From: DATDVC01 sp036517695
Lineage (GTDB): Bacteria > Patescibacteriota > Minisyncoccia > Phycocordibacterales > WO2-35-19
Assembly: GCA_036517695.1 (NCBI GenBank)
Contig: DATDVC010000046.1
Location: forward strand, 1-14,461
Reading direction: 5' to 3'
DNA: 14,461 nt
How positions within the stretch are numbered: position 1 is the stretch's first letter; every line of letters starts with the position of its first letter. A program made the translations under genes and the position numbers. Of this stretch, positions 1 to 7,946 are shown piece by piece. The notes under the pieces are model-generated. The model ran no database searches. It was not told the origin of the DNA and saw only the letters and a list, made by a program, of their open reading frames with translations.

Positions 1-1020
1 GCGATAAGCGTCGTTGAGGCAGAGGGAGACTTGATTAATCCTTCTTTCAAACTGCTTGGAAGCTCCCTGCATAGCCAGGTAGATATACACGAAAAATACG
101 GCGGCGTTTTCCCCACCCTCGCAAAACGCGAGCATATCAAAAACCTACCACTTGTATACAAGGACGCGATTGAGAAATCGGGGATTGAAGAGAAAGACAT
201 AAATCTCATCACAGTAACAGTTGGCCCTGGACTTGAGCCCGCTTTGTGGACAGGTATAAATTTTGCAAAAGAACTCGGAGAGAGACTTGGGGTAAAGACT
301 GTTCCGGCAAATCATATGCTGGGCCACATAGTTTCGGTTTTATTTAATGAGAATTTGGAAAGTGAAAAAGAGCAGGTTGAAAGAAAAGATATAGAATTTC
401 CGGCTTTGGCTCTCTTGATCAGCGGTGGACACACGGAGCTTGTCTTGCTTGAAAACTGGGCACAACGGCATAAAATTGGCGAGACCAAGGATGATGCGGT
501 CGGCGAAGCTTTTGATAAAGTGGCGAGAATGCTCGAGCTTCCCTACCCTGGCGGTCCAAAAATTTCCGCGCTGGCAGAAGAGGCGCGAGAGAAAAACATT
601 CATTTGGAACACAAATTTCCCCGACCAATGATCCACTCTGGGGATTTGAATTTTTCTTTTTCAGGTTTGAAAACCGCCGTGCTGTATTATATTCGTGATA
701 AAAAAACTTCAAACAAACTTGCGATAGCAAGAGAATTTGAAGACGCAGTGGTAGAAACTTTGATATCGAAAACAAAAATGGCCATCAAAAATTATGGCCC
801 AAAAACTCTGATAGTCGGCGGTGGGGTAATAGCAAACAAAGAGATAAGAAAAAATATTTTGGAACTTAAAAGCAGTTATAAAGATATTGAAATTTTGTTG
901 CCGGAAAAATCGCTTTCCACAGACAATGCCACAATGATCGCGGCGGCAGGATATATAGATATGATAAGTGGAGAGACAGCCCCCGAACTCAAAGCAAACG
1001 GTAACTTGGAGTTGAGCTAA
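1..1020 (+). CDS. tsaD: tRNA N6-adenosine threonylcarbamoyltransferase TsaD (5' end outside window)
   Basis: TsaD transfers the threonylcarbamoyl group from threonylcarbamoyl-AMP to A37 of ANN-decoding tRNAs (t6A), acting in the cytoplasm with TsaB and TsaE. The reading frame is open from base 1 and starts AISVVEAEGD, which matches the family just after its N-terminal ETSCDETA motif, so about a dozen residues are missing to the left; the TTG at 31 is not the real start. Visible family motifs are the metal-binding HMLGH (313-327), SGGHTEL (421-441), GEAFDKVARMLELPYPGG (502-555), FSFSGLKTAV (655-684), GGGVIANKEIR (817-849) and TDNATMIAAAG (919-951). The 339 visible residues plus the missing start agree with the usual length. 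It ends head-on with the surface-protein gene, sharing 4 bp. Assignment is very secure. Confidence 0.97.
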   Translation, partial: AISVVEAEGDLINPSFKLLGSSLHSQVDIHEKYGGVFPTLAKREHIKNLPLVYKDAIEKSGIEEKDINLITVTVGPGLEPALWTGINFAKELGERLGVKTVPANHMLGHIVSVLFNENLESEKEQVERKDIEFPALALLISGGHTELVLLENWAQRHKIGETKDDAVGEAFDKVARMLELPYPGGPKISALAEEAREKNIHLEHKFPRPMIHSGDLNFSFSGLKTAVLYYIRDKKTSNKLAIAREFEDAVVETLISKTKMAIKNYGPKTLIVGGGVIANKEIRKNILELKSSYKDIEILLPEKSLSTDNATMIAAAGYIDMISGETAPELKANGNLELS

Positions 1021-4000
1021 TTCTTATCTTCATCCTCTATGATTATTTCTTCTTCCGGCAATTCTTCTTCGAAGTCATGAGGAACTGCCCCCGGTAAAGC
1101 TATCACCGGCGAATCTTCCAATTCAGAAGTTGTAGACAAATCTTGATTCTCTAAAATATCACTTTCTTTTTTATCTTCCGGTTCAGCGAGCAACTTCTTC
1201 GCCAAAAGCCCCAACCCAAATATCACAAGCAGGGTGGCTATCACCATCAGATAATTTTTGTTGTTCAAAACTCCGCCAGCGCCAAACAAAGATACGGCGG
1301 CATTTTTTACAACAGAGCCAGACTCCCCTTGTGAAGAACTTGAGCCTAAACTGACAACAACTATGCCAGAATCTCCATTCTCAAGGACATTTTGCGAAGA
1401 AAGAACTGCGGATTCGGGTTCAACAGAACCGGAACCACCGTCAAAAGAACTAAAAGATGCCCCAGACGATGATGACTGGAGACTTTTCAAGAAAGATCTA
1501 AAGGACAAAATCTCTTGTTGTTGATCGAGTGTCAACGAAATAAGGGTATTACAATAAATCTCGTTTATTTTCTTTTTGGTCAATATGTAAACAAAGCCAG
1601 TTGGAGCTTCGTGCCCCCAAGGTTCGAGTATATCGTAGAAGTATTTATTTTGAAATCGGGAAACCGCTTGAAAAGTTGGCTCATCAAAGACTGAGGTATA
1701 AGACAAATTTTCGCCCTCAAAGACATTTAGGAAAGATTGGAGCTTTAAGACTTCGATTGGATCATTTTGCCAATCCCTTCTTAGGTAGTCTCTCAAATAG
1801 GAGCAACTTGTGGCACCCAAGATTTCTCCTTGAGGAGCCAGAAGATGGCTTATATCCCTCCTTCGGCCACCTATACCTCCTCCACCACCATCACCGCCAC
1901 CACCATTTCCTCCTCCACCCCCACCACCGTTTCCACCTCCGCCATTATCCTGATTTACAGTTATGGTAGTAGTAGCCGTAGTTGTGCCGTAGTTTCCTCC
2001 ACAAGAGATAGAATAGTCAGTAGTCGCTGAAGGAGAAACATCTTGGTTGCCTGAAGTTGATGTGGCCGAAGTCCAACTTGAAACACAATAATTGGTATTG
2101 GAAGAGTCCCACGTCAAAGTAGAAGTTGCGCCGATATTTATAACTGAAGGGTTCGCAGTTAAAGTGATTGAAGGCTCTGGATTGGACCCGCCACCTCCGC
2201 CACCATTATCTTTGTTTACTGTTATAGTCGTGCTTGCAGTAGTTGTGCCATAATTTCCCCCGCAAGAAATGTTGTAAGCCGTGGTTGTAGCGGGAGATAC
2301 TTCTTGGTTTCCAGAAGTTGAAGTTGCGTTAGTCCAGGAAGCGCTACAATAGTTGGTGTTTGAAGAGTCCCACGTCAAAGTAGAAGTTGCGCCTTCGGTT
2401 ATGGTCGAGGGGTTGGCAATAAGACTCACTGAAGGTGTCGGGACATTTCCATTACCGCAGTCAGCGCCTTTTTCGGTTATTGAGAGCGCATACAAGAGGC
2501 CCGCTGGATTTGTTTGAGACGTTCCATCATCAAGGGGTAAATTGGTCACGGTAAACTTTATTGTGTTGACTCCGAGATGTAGAGCATTTTTGAGATCATA
2601 GACATCCTTATTTTCTTCACGATAATTTACATCATTTTGATCACCACCAAGAGCAAAGCCGTTGACAGAGACGGTGTACGAATTGTCGGCGGCAACAGTC
2701 AACGTCGCTTCTTTGACATCATGCTCAACATTGAAATCCCTTACAAAGGTGTAAGTTTCCTGCATGGTTGGGGTCTCAACAAAGAAAGTTTTCCATATCC
2801 AAGTTGCGCCCGGTATCATAGCCGTCCAGTATGGATGATCTTTATAAGTAGCGAGAGCATTGGACCCGCCTTCGATAAAAGTGTTGGTGTCACTCACCAC
2901 ATTTAAGGTGCATTGCGGACCGCCGTTTTCTGTTATTACCGAAACGGTGGTCGTAGCGGTCGTCGAACCGCCAGATCCGGAACAGGTTATGGCAAAACTT
3001 GTGGTAGTTGCCGGAGAAACAATTTGCGATCCAGAGGTGGAAGTGGCGCTAGTCCACAAGGCGGAGCAGGAATCTGAATTGGTGGAAGTCCAGCTTAGAG
3101 TCGAAGTTGCTCCCAAATTTATACTAGACGGATTTGCAGAAAGAGAGACGGTTGGCTTAGCCGGACCGCCACCGCCGTTTTGTGGAGAGACAACCACTGT
3201 CCTAGTTTTAGAATCAGAAAGGCCACCAGAGTCGGTGACGGAATAAGTGATTGAATAACTGCCAGCAACTGCCGTATTTACTGAACCCGTTTTAACTATA
3301 TTTTGAGTTATGTCGCCATCTTCACGATCAAGAGCCGTAGCGCCCGGGTCAACAAACTGCGAACCCACACTTATATTCATTGGGTTGTCGCCCACCACAG
3401 TCACAACTGGTGGTGTATTGACCGGCTGATTACCATCGCAGTTTTCACCAACCCCAGAAACAGTGACGGACAGCTTATACAAGAGACCCGCTGGATTTGT
3501 TTGAGGAGTAGAATTTTGGATACCCCAATTTTTTACAGTAAAGGAAATCCTATTTGCATCATTGTTTATATAAGAAGTAACATTATAGACATCCTTACTT
3601 TCTTCTCTATAATTAAATTCTGTAGAATCTTCACCAATTTGTATGTCATTTACAGAAACAGTATAAGAATTGTCCGCCGCCATAGTAAGAATCGCTGAAT
3701 CTACGGTAGAAGTAGTCGCAATATTAAATCTTTTTTCGAAAGTTTTAACATCATCAACAGTTGAGTCCTCCACCAAATAACTGCTCCAGATCCATGTTGC
3801 GCCAGGTATTGAGACCGTCCAATCCGGGTGATCTTTGTAAGTAGCGAACGCCATCCCGCCTCCAACAACCTGGTCACTCGTCTCGCTTACAAAATCAATT
3901 GTGCACTGATTGATGACAGGAGGAACATACGGATCAGAAACTACAACTTGCCTGGTGGTTGAGGCGGAAAGACCGCCAGAATCGGTTACGGAATATACGA

Positions 4001-4787
4001 GAGTGTAGGTTCCCGGAGTAGAAGTGGCCACCTGTCCCGTAACAATAATTTCATCAGTAATATCTCCGTCTTCCGTATCGCTCGCCGTAGCGCCCGGATC
4101 AACAAAAACGGTGTTGGTATTCAAATTGAAAGGATTGGCGCCAATCAAACTTATAGAAGGAGGTGTGTTGGTCGGATTTTGACCGCAATTTGTTTCCTTA
4201 GTAGAAACATCGATCCTGTAGAGTAGGCCTGCTGGATTTGATTCTTTGGTTTGAGCAAGCGGATTAGTGATATTGGTTATTTCAAAACTTACAGTATTGC
4301 CACCATTAACAAGGTACGGCTTTAAATCAAAAGTCTTTTCAGTGTAATAATTAAACTCGGTAAGATCTTCGGCGACCAGAGAGCCATTTACAAAAAGTTT
4401 GTAGGTATTATCAGCCGCCATAGTGATAGATCCGCTCTCAATATTTGCGGTATTTGAAACATCAAAAGTTTTTACAAAATTTTTAGTATCAACAACAAGA
4501 GGGTCATCAACATAATAGGAAGACCAGATCCAAGTAGCGCCGGGAATATTTGCCGTCCAAGACGGATGTTCGTTGTAAGTGGCGACAGCTGGACTGCCAT
4601 CTTGTAATTTGGTCTCTGTGTCACTAAAAAAAGTAGTGGTAACCACCGGGCACTGATTTACATCGAGCGCCAAAGCTTCTGCATACACACCCAAAAATTG
4701 GGTAGCGAAAACTACAAGACCGAGAGCCAGCGACAAACACGCCCTGCTGTTTAAAATAATTTTTTTATCGATTTTTGTTTTTGTCAT
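1017..4787 (-). CDS. Large modular exported surface protein with repeated domains, PG-binding-like module and C-terminal membrane anchor
   Basis: 1256 residues, probably anchored in the membrane and displayed outside; role unknown, perhaps adhesion or envelope structure. Domains by residue: basic start and hydrophobic signal segment 17-41; domain A (C46-C201); DUF5011-like Ig domain 204-286 (VDPGATASDTEDGDIT, YSVTDSGGLS); A (C295-C450); DUF5011-like 453-536; Ig-like C 543-617; A (C626-C777); C 783-857; C 869-945; Gly-rich linker about 949-973; peptidoglycan-binding-like module about 990-1083 (LKLQSFLNVFEGENL, FQNKY); Ser-rich linker 1104-1160; transmembrane helix about 1179-1200; acidic tail to 1256. 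There is no LPXTG motif. Domain A shares HPxWTxxIPGATWIW, AADNxY and NPAGLLY; each copy begins and ends with a cysteine, and each C domain has two cysteines, suggesting disulfides outside the cell. The start is supported by AAGGGA 8 nt before ATG and a consensus-like promoter. The DUF5011 and PG-binding calls rest on motif memory. Confidence 0.88.
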   Translation of the reverse strand: MTKTKIDKKIILNSRACLSLALGLVVFATQFLGVYAEALALDVNQCPVVTTTFFSDTETKLQDGSPAVATYNEHPSWTANIPGATWIWSSYYVDDPLVVDTKNFVKTFDVSNTANIESGSITMAADNTYKLFVNGSLVAEDLTEFNYYTEKTFDLKPYLVNGGNTVSFEITNITNPLAQTKESNPAGLLYRIDVSTKETNCGQNPTNTPPSISLIGANPFNLNTNTVFVDPGATASDTEDGDITDEIIVTGQVATSTPGTYTLVYSVTDSGGLSASTTRQVVVSDPYVPPVINQCTIDFVSETSDQVVGGGMAFATYKDHPDWTVSIPGATWIWSSYLVEDSTVDDVKTFEKRFNIATTSTVDSAILTMAADNSYTVSVNDIQIGEDSTEFNYREESKDVYNVTSYINNDANRISFTVKNWGIQNSTPQTNPAGLLYKLSVTVSGVGENCDGNQPVNTPPVVTVVGDNPMNISVGSQFVDPGATALDREDGDITQNIVKTGSVNTAVAGSYSITYSVTDSGGLSDSKTRTVVVSPQNGGGGPAKPTVSLSANPSSINLGATSTLSWTSTNSDSCSALWTSATSTSGSQIVSPATTTSFAITCSGSGGSTTATTTVSVITENGGPQCTLNVVSDTNTFIEGGSNALATYKDHPYWTAMIPGATWIWKTFFVETPTMQETYTFVRDFNVEHDVKEATLTVAADNSYTVSVNGFALGGDQNDVNYREENKDVYDLKNALHLGVNTIKFTVTNLPLDDGTSQTNPAGLLYALSITEKGADCGNGNVPTPSVSLIANPSTITEGATSTLTWDSSNTNYCSASWTNATSTSGNQEVSPATTTAYNISCGGNYGTTTASTTITVNKDNGGGGGGSNPEPSITLTANPSVINIGATSTLTWDSSNTNYCVSSWTSATSTSGNQDVSPSATTDYSISCGGNYGTTTATTTITVNQDNGGGGNGGGGGGGNGGGGDGGGGGIGGRRRDISHLLAPQGEILGATSCSYLRDYLRRDWQNDPIEVLKLQSFLNVFEGENLSYTSVFDEPTFQAVSRFQNKYFYDILEPWGHEAPTGFVYILTKKKINEIYCNTLISLTLDQQQEILSFRSFLKSLQSSSSGASFSSFDGGSGSVEPESAVLSSQNVLENGDSGIVVVSLGSSSSQGESGSVVKNAAVSLFGAGGVLNNKNYLMVIATLLVIFGLGLLAKKLLAEPEDKKESDILENQDLSTTSELEDSPVIALPGAVPHDFEEELPEEEIIIEDEDKN
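2101..2393 (-). repeat. Exact 32-bp direct repeat inside tandem Ig-like C domains
   Basis: Bases 2101-2132 and 2362-2393 are identical over 32 bp, 261 bp (87 codons) apart. The two C domains encoding them (residues 783-857 and 869-945) are nearly identical in their TSTLTWDSSNTNYC segments, whereas the first C domain (543-617) has diverged. This indicates a recent tandem duplication or gene conversion of one Ig-like unit. Confidence 0.85.
2457..4652 (-). repeat. Three copies of cysteine-bracketed domain A within the surface protein
   Basis: The copies lie at 4185-4652, 3438-3905 and 2457-2912 (residues 46-201, 295-450, 626-777). All contain an ATYxxHPxWT stretch, IPGATWIW, a TFxxxFxV strand, AADN(S/T)Y, VNG-like turn, a Y(R/Y)(E/T)E segment and NPAGLLY. 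Copies 2 and 3 are closer to each other (both YREExKDVYD) than to copy 1 (YYTEKTFDL). I do not recognise the fold for certain; the pattern suggests a beta-sandwich of galactose-binding or adhesin type. Confidence 0.85.
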
Positions 4788-4828
4788 ACCTTAGTCCCTT
4801 GTTGTTTACACAGTGGCATTTATTTTTG

Positions 4829-4856
4829 AGGATACCTTAATTTGATAAAATGTCAA
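4829..4856 (-). promoter_or_regulatory. Promoter of the surface-protein gene
   Basis: Read on the minus strand: TTGACA (4851-4856), a 16-nt spacer, then TATCCT (4829-4834). The -35 is a perfect consensus and the -10 matches 4 of 6. The ATG lies about 40 nt downstream, with AAGGGA as ribosome binding site. No extended -10 TG is present, unlike the other minus-strand promoters in the window. Confidence 0.6.
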
Positions 4857-4977
4857 TGGAACATTGCAAATGTTGGGTCCGAAAAAGCCTTATTTTTAGC
4901 CATTTTTTAAAAATGTCTTTTATAGACAGTTTGTCGTCTTTTATACGGTGTTGATGTCTTATTTTTGCTAAACAGAA

Positions 4978-5006
4978 TTGTAAAGGACATAGTGCTTTAT
5001 TATTTT
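4978..5006 (+). promoter_or_regulatory. Possible valS operon promoter
   Basis: TTGTAA (4978-4983), 17-nt spacer, TATTTT (5001-5006), each matching the consensus at 4 of 6 positions. Transcription would start near 5013, inside the inverted repeat at 5007-5023. In such AT-rich DNA other placements are possible. Confidence 0.3.
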
Positions 5007-5023
5007 GTCTTTTATAAAAAGAC
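5007..5023. promoter_or_regulatory. Perfect inverted repeat, candidate operator
   Basis: GTCTTTT-ATA-AAAAGAC: two 7-bp arms around a 3-bp centre. It contains the last GTCTTTTATA repeat and would overlap the predicted start of valS operon transcription, a position suited to a repressor. It lacks a GC-rich stem, so it is unlikely to be a terminator. Confidence 0.4.
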
Positions 5024-5073
5024 GTAGTTTCAGGAATTTTTTAGAATTTACATCTTAATGTATTATTAGGAAC

Positions 5074-7227
5074 ATGCATGAAGAATTAAAGAAGCCATAC
5101 AATCCAGAGGCCACAGAAGCGGAAGTTTATAAGAAGTGGGAAGATAGTGGTTTTTTCAATCCGGATAATTTGCCCGGAGACAGAAAAGAATTCTTTTCCA
5201 TAGTTTTACCGCCACCTAACGTAACCGGCACTTTACACATGGGTAGCGCTCTCATGCTTGCAATTGAAGATATATTGGTACGTTTTGCTCGCATGCAAGG
5301 AAAAAAAGTCTTGTGGATACCAGGGACTGATTCAGCGGCAATCGCCACACAAGCAAAAGTGGAAAAAGAGATACAGAAAAAAGAGGGTAAAAACAGGTAT
5401 GACTTAGGCAGAGAAGAACTTCTGAAACGGATTAGTGAATTTGCGGAAGAAAGTAAATCAACAATATTGAATCAAATCCGCAATCTCGGAGCCTCTGTGG
5501 ATTGGACTCGATACGCATACACCATGGATGAGAAGAGGTACAAAGCTGTATTGACGGCCTTTGTGAATATGTATGAAGCTGGGCTCATCTATAGAGCAAA
5601 CAGAATAGTAAATTGGGACCCAAAAGGCCAGACGGTGATTTCTGATGACGAAATAGAACACGAAGAAAGAGAAGCGACTTTTTATACTTTCAAATATTGG
5701 AAAGATTTTCCTATTGCCATCGCTACAACTCGTCTCGAAACAAAAGTTGGTGACACTGCCGTAGCTGTCCACCCAGAAGACCCTCGTTACCAAAAATTTA
5801 TTGGAAACGAATACGAGGGAGAGTTTGCAGGTGCTAAGTTAAAAATCAAAGTTGTTTCTGACAAAAATGTAGAGAAAGATTTTGGAACTGGAGCTTTGGG
5901 TGTCACTCCAGCGCACAGTCACATGGACTGGGATATAGCCGAAGCAAATGGTTTAGCAAAAATACAAGTGATAGACGAAAAAGCTCGCATGACAGAAAAT
6001 GCTGGGTCTTTGGTTTCCGGCCTAAAAACCATAGAAGCCCGCGAGAAAATTGTTGAGTGGGTAAAAAACAACGGTTTGCTAGAGAAGGAAGAGAAAATTA
6101 CACAAAATGTTTCAGTCGCAGAAAGAACTGGGGGGGTCATTGAGCCGTTACCTAAATTGCAGTGGTTTATAGACGTCAATAAACCAATAAAGAACAGGGG
6201 GGAGAGGACACTTAAGGAGTTGATGCAAGAACCGGTAAAAAGTGGTGACATAAAAATTCTTCCCGAGCGTTTTGAGAGAGTGTATTACAATTGGATAGAC
6301 AATCTAAGACCTTGGTGTATTTCACGCCAAATATGGTTTGGTCACAGGATCCCCATCTGGTATCGAGATGATCAAGTACACTGTGGAATCGAAGCGCCAG
6401 ATAGAGACGGTTGGAAACAAGATGAAGATGTATTGGACACATGGTTTTCAAGCGCTTTATGGACATTCTCCACATTAGGGTGGCCAGAAAACACTCCAGA
6501 TTTAAAAAATTTCCACCCAACTACAATAATAGAGACCGGTTACGACATAATATTTTTCTGGGTAGCGCGTATGATACTCATGAGCCAATTTCATCTAGGA
6601 GAAATTCCTTTTAACACCGTCTATTTGCACGGACTTGTGCGCGACGCTCAAGGGAGAAAAATTTCGAAATCCCTAGGAAATAATGTAGACCCGGTAGAAA
6701 TGGTAAAAAAATTTGGAGCAGATGCCGTACGCATGTCTCTTATAGTTGGATCCGCCCCCGGAAACGATAGTAGGATATCAGAAGACAAGATAAAAGCATA
6801 CAAACATTTCGCCAATAAGATTTGGAATGCGACAAGATTTGTGCTTGAAAATACTTTGGATATTAGAGAAAGCGATATTGAAACAAAAAATCTCTCTGAA
6901 ACCGACAGCGAAACTTTTTCCGAATTCAAAAAAAATTGCGTGGACATCACGGAAGACATGGAAAATTACAGATTTTACCTGGCAGCAGAAAAAATCTACC
7001 AATATTTCTGGCATACTTTTGCGGATGTTATAATAGAAGAGTGCAAAAAAAGAATCCAAGAAGAGAAAGAAGCCAAATCGGCAAAAATACTTCTTAGGAT
7101 GCTGTTAGATGAGCAGATCAAAATTTTGCATCCGTTTATGCCGTTTGTTACCGAAAAGATCTGGTCCCTTTTACCAAACAGAAAAAACTTGCTTATCATT
7201 GAGGCTTGGCCAGGCTCTCAAAAATAA
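5074..7227 (+). CDS. valS: Valyl-tRNA synthetase, short form
   Basis: Charges tRNA-Val with valine (class I synthetase, cytoplasm). Residues 1-60 carry the N-terminal PYNPEATEAEVYKKWEDSG and the HIGH-type motif as HMGS (55-58). The editing domain shows TTRLET (218-223) and PAHSHMDW (279-286); the usual HDPND is here HSHMD, keeping the final Asp (D285), which I take as the amino-group-binding one. WCISRQIWFGHRIPIWY follows, then LDTWFSSALWTFSTLGWP, and the KMSKS loop as KISKS (529-533). The anticodon-binding domain begins near FANKIWNATRF and the protein stops right after HPFMPFVTEKIW...IIEAWPG. At 717 residues it lacks the C-terminal coiled-coil arm of typical bacterial ValRS (about 880-950). 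The Shine-Dalgarno is weak (TAGGA, 3 nt before ATG). It leads an operon with prsW 16 nt downstream. Confidence 0.96.
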   Translation: MHEELKKPYNPEATEAEVYKKWEDSGFFNPDNLPGDRKEFFSIVLPPPNVTGTLHMGSALMLAIEDILVRFARMQGKKVLWIPGTDSAAIATQAKVEKEIQKKEGKNRYDLGREELLKRISEFAEESKSTILNQIRNLGASVDWTRYAYTMDEKRYKAVLTAFVNMYEAGLIYRANRIVNWDPKGQTVISDDEIEHEEREATFYTFKYWKDFPIAIATTRLETKVGDTAVAVHPEDPRYQKFIGNEYEGEFAGAKLKIKVVSDKNVEKDFGTGALGVTPAHSHMDWDIAEANGLAKIQVIDEKARMTENAGSLVSGLKTIEAREKIVEWVKNNGLLEKEEKITQNVSVAERTGGVIEPLPKLQWFIDVNKPIKNRGERTLKELMQEPVKSGDIKILPERFERVYYNWIDNLRPWCISRQIWFGHRIPIWYRDDQVHCGIEAPDRDGWKQDEDVLDTWFSSALWTFSTLGWPENTPDLKNFHPTTIIETGYDIIFFWVARMILMSQFHLGEIPFNTVYLHGLVRDAQGRKISKSLGNNVDPVEMVKKFGADAVRMSLIVGSAPGNDSRISEDKIKAYKHFANKIWNATRFVLENTLDIRESDIETKNLSETDSETFSEFKKNCVDITEDMENYRFYLAAEKIYQYFWHTFADVIIEECKKRIQEEKEAKSAKILLRMLLDEQIKILHPFMPFVTEKIWSLLPNRKNLLIIEAWPGSQK

Positions 7228-7243
7228 GGTTTTAAAATTATAG

Positions 7244-7942
7244 ATGCCACCATTCATTAACACTCTTTTTCTTTCTTTGATAGGCGGGATATTGCCGTCA
7301 TTGATCTGGCTTTGGTTTTGGCTCAAGGAGGACCGGCTTCACCCGGAACCAAAATCACGGATTATGCTTGTTTTTCTTCTTGGCATGACTTCGGTTTTTA
7401 TTGTTTTGCCGATTGAAAAAGCGATCTATCACATACCTTGGGGAGGGATTTCCATTTTGACCGTCCTCCTGTGGGCATCGACAGAAGAAATATTCAAGTA
7501 TCTTGCCGGATATTTTGGAGCATTGAGGGGCAAAGATCTGGACGAACCAATTGACGCGATAATTTACATGATCACGGCGGCGCTCGGTTTTTCGGCTTTG
7601 GAAAACGCCCTTTTTCTTTCAAATTTGATTGATGTTGGGCTTTTCAGCGAAAGCATAATAACGGGCAACTCCAGATTCATAGGAGCTACACTGCTTCATG
7701 TCGCGTCTTCTGCATCGATCGGCGTCATGATGGGTCTTTCGTTTTACAAAAAACCGGTTTTCAAAAAAATATTCTTATTCACAGGTCTGTCCGCAAGTAT
7801 CGTGTTGCACACGCTTTTCAATTTGCTTATAATTAAACTCGAGAGCAACATCTTTCTTGTTTTTTCGGGAGTCTGGATCGTACTCTTAATGATCATCGTT
7901 CTCATTGAAAAAGTTAAAAGCATACGCGCACCAAGAACATAA
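7244..7942 (+). CDS. prsW: PrsW-family intramembrane metalloprotease-like protein
   Basis: A 232-residue polytopic membrane protein with about seven hydrophobic segments. PrsW proteins are membrane-embedded glutamate/histidine proteases; in Bacillus subtilis PrsW starts the cleavage of anti-sigma factor RsiW. The family signature is present in order: EExxK as STEEIFKY (E81, E82, K85), EPIDAIIY (E101, D104), ALGFSALEN (E120, N121), LLHVASSASIG (H152) and VLHTLFN (H189). It lies 16 nt after valS and 4 nt before hsp20, so the three probably share one transcript. No anti-sigma factor or sigma factor is visible nearby, so the substrate is unknown. The ribosome binding site is poor. Confidence 0.85.
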   Translation: MPPFINTLFLSLIGGILPSLIWLWFWLKEDRLHPEPKSRIMLVFLLGMTSVFIVLPIEKAIYHIPWGGISILTVLLWASTEEIFKYLAGYFGALRGKDLDEPIDAIIYMITAALGFSALENALFLSNLIDVGLFSESIITGNSRFIGATLLHVASSASIGVMMGLSFYKKPVFKKIFLFTGLSASIVLHTLFNLLIIKLESNIFLVFSGVWIVLLMIIVLIEKVKSIRAPRT

Positions 7943-7946
7943 AATT

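Larger units (their letters stand above)
4887..5023 (+). repeat. Cluster of GTCTT(T/A)T-type repeats upstream of valS
   Basis: The 10-mer GTCTTTTATA occurs at 4915-4924, 4936-4945 and 5007-5016, with related GTCTTATTTTTGC at 4956 and GCCTTATTTTTAGC at 4887. Start-to-start distances are 28, 21, 20 and 51 bp; the last three are close to whole helical turns, as for protein-binding sites on one face of DNA. The region is otherwise AT-rich and non-coding. No T-box signature or tRNA-like leader is apparent. A regulator-binding array is an inference. Confidence 0.55.

Noticed and set aside
1859..1950. CCACCACC-rich tract as a simple repeat or regulatory element
   Set aside because: It is the complement of the codons for the Gly-rich linker of the surface protein, in frame with the gene.
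4185..4652. CRISPR array or defence system among the repeats of this region
   Set aside because: The repeats are long, diverged and protein-coding; there are no short identical repeats with unique spacers anywhere in the window.
5007..5023. Inverted repeat before valS as a terminator
   Set aside because: The stem is almost all A/T with a 3-base loop and would not be stable as RNA; an operator is more likely.
4788..5073. T-box riboswitch before valS
   Set aside because: No AGGGTGG-type T-box sequence, no specifier-loop stem and no terminator hairpin could be found; the region is AT-rich with short direct repeats instead.
7905..7946. TTG start at 7905 for hsp20
   Set aside because: It lies inside prsW and adds a non-homologous 14-residue tail; ATG 7947 directly after the prsW stop is the natural start.
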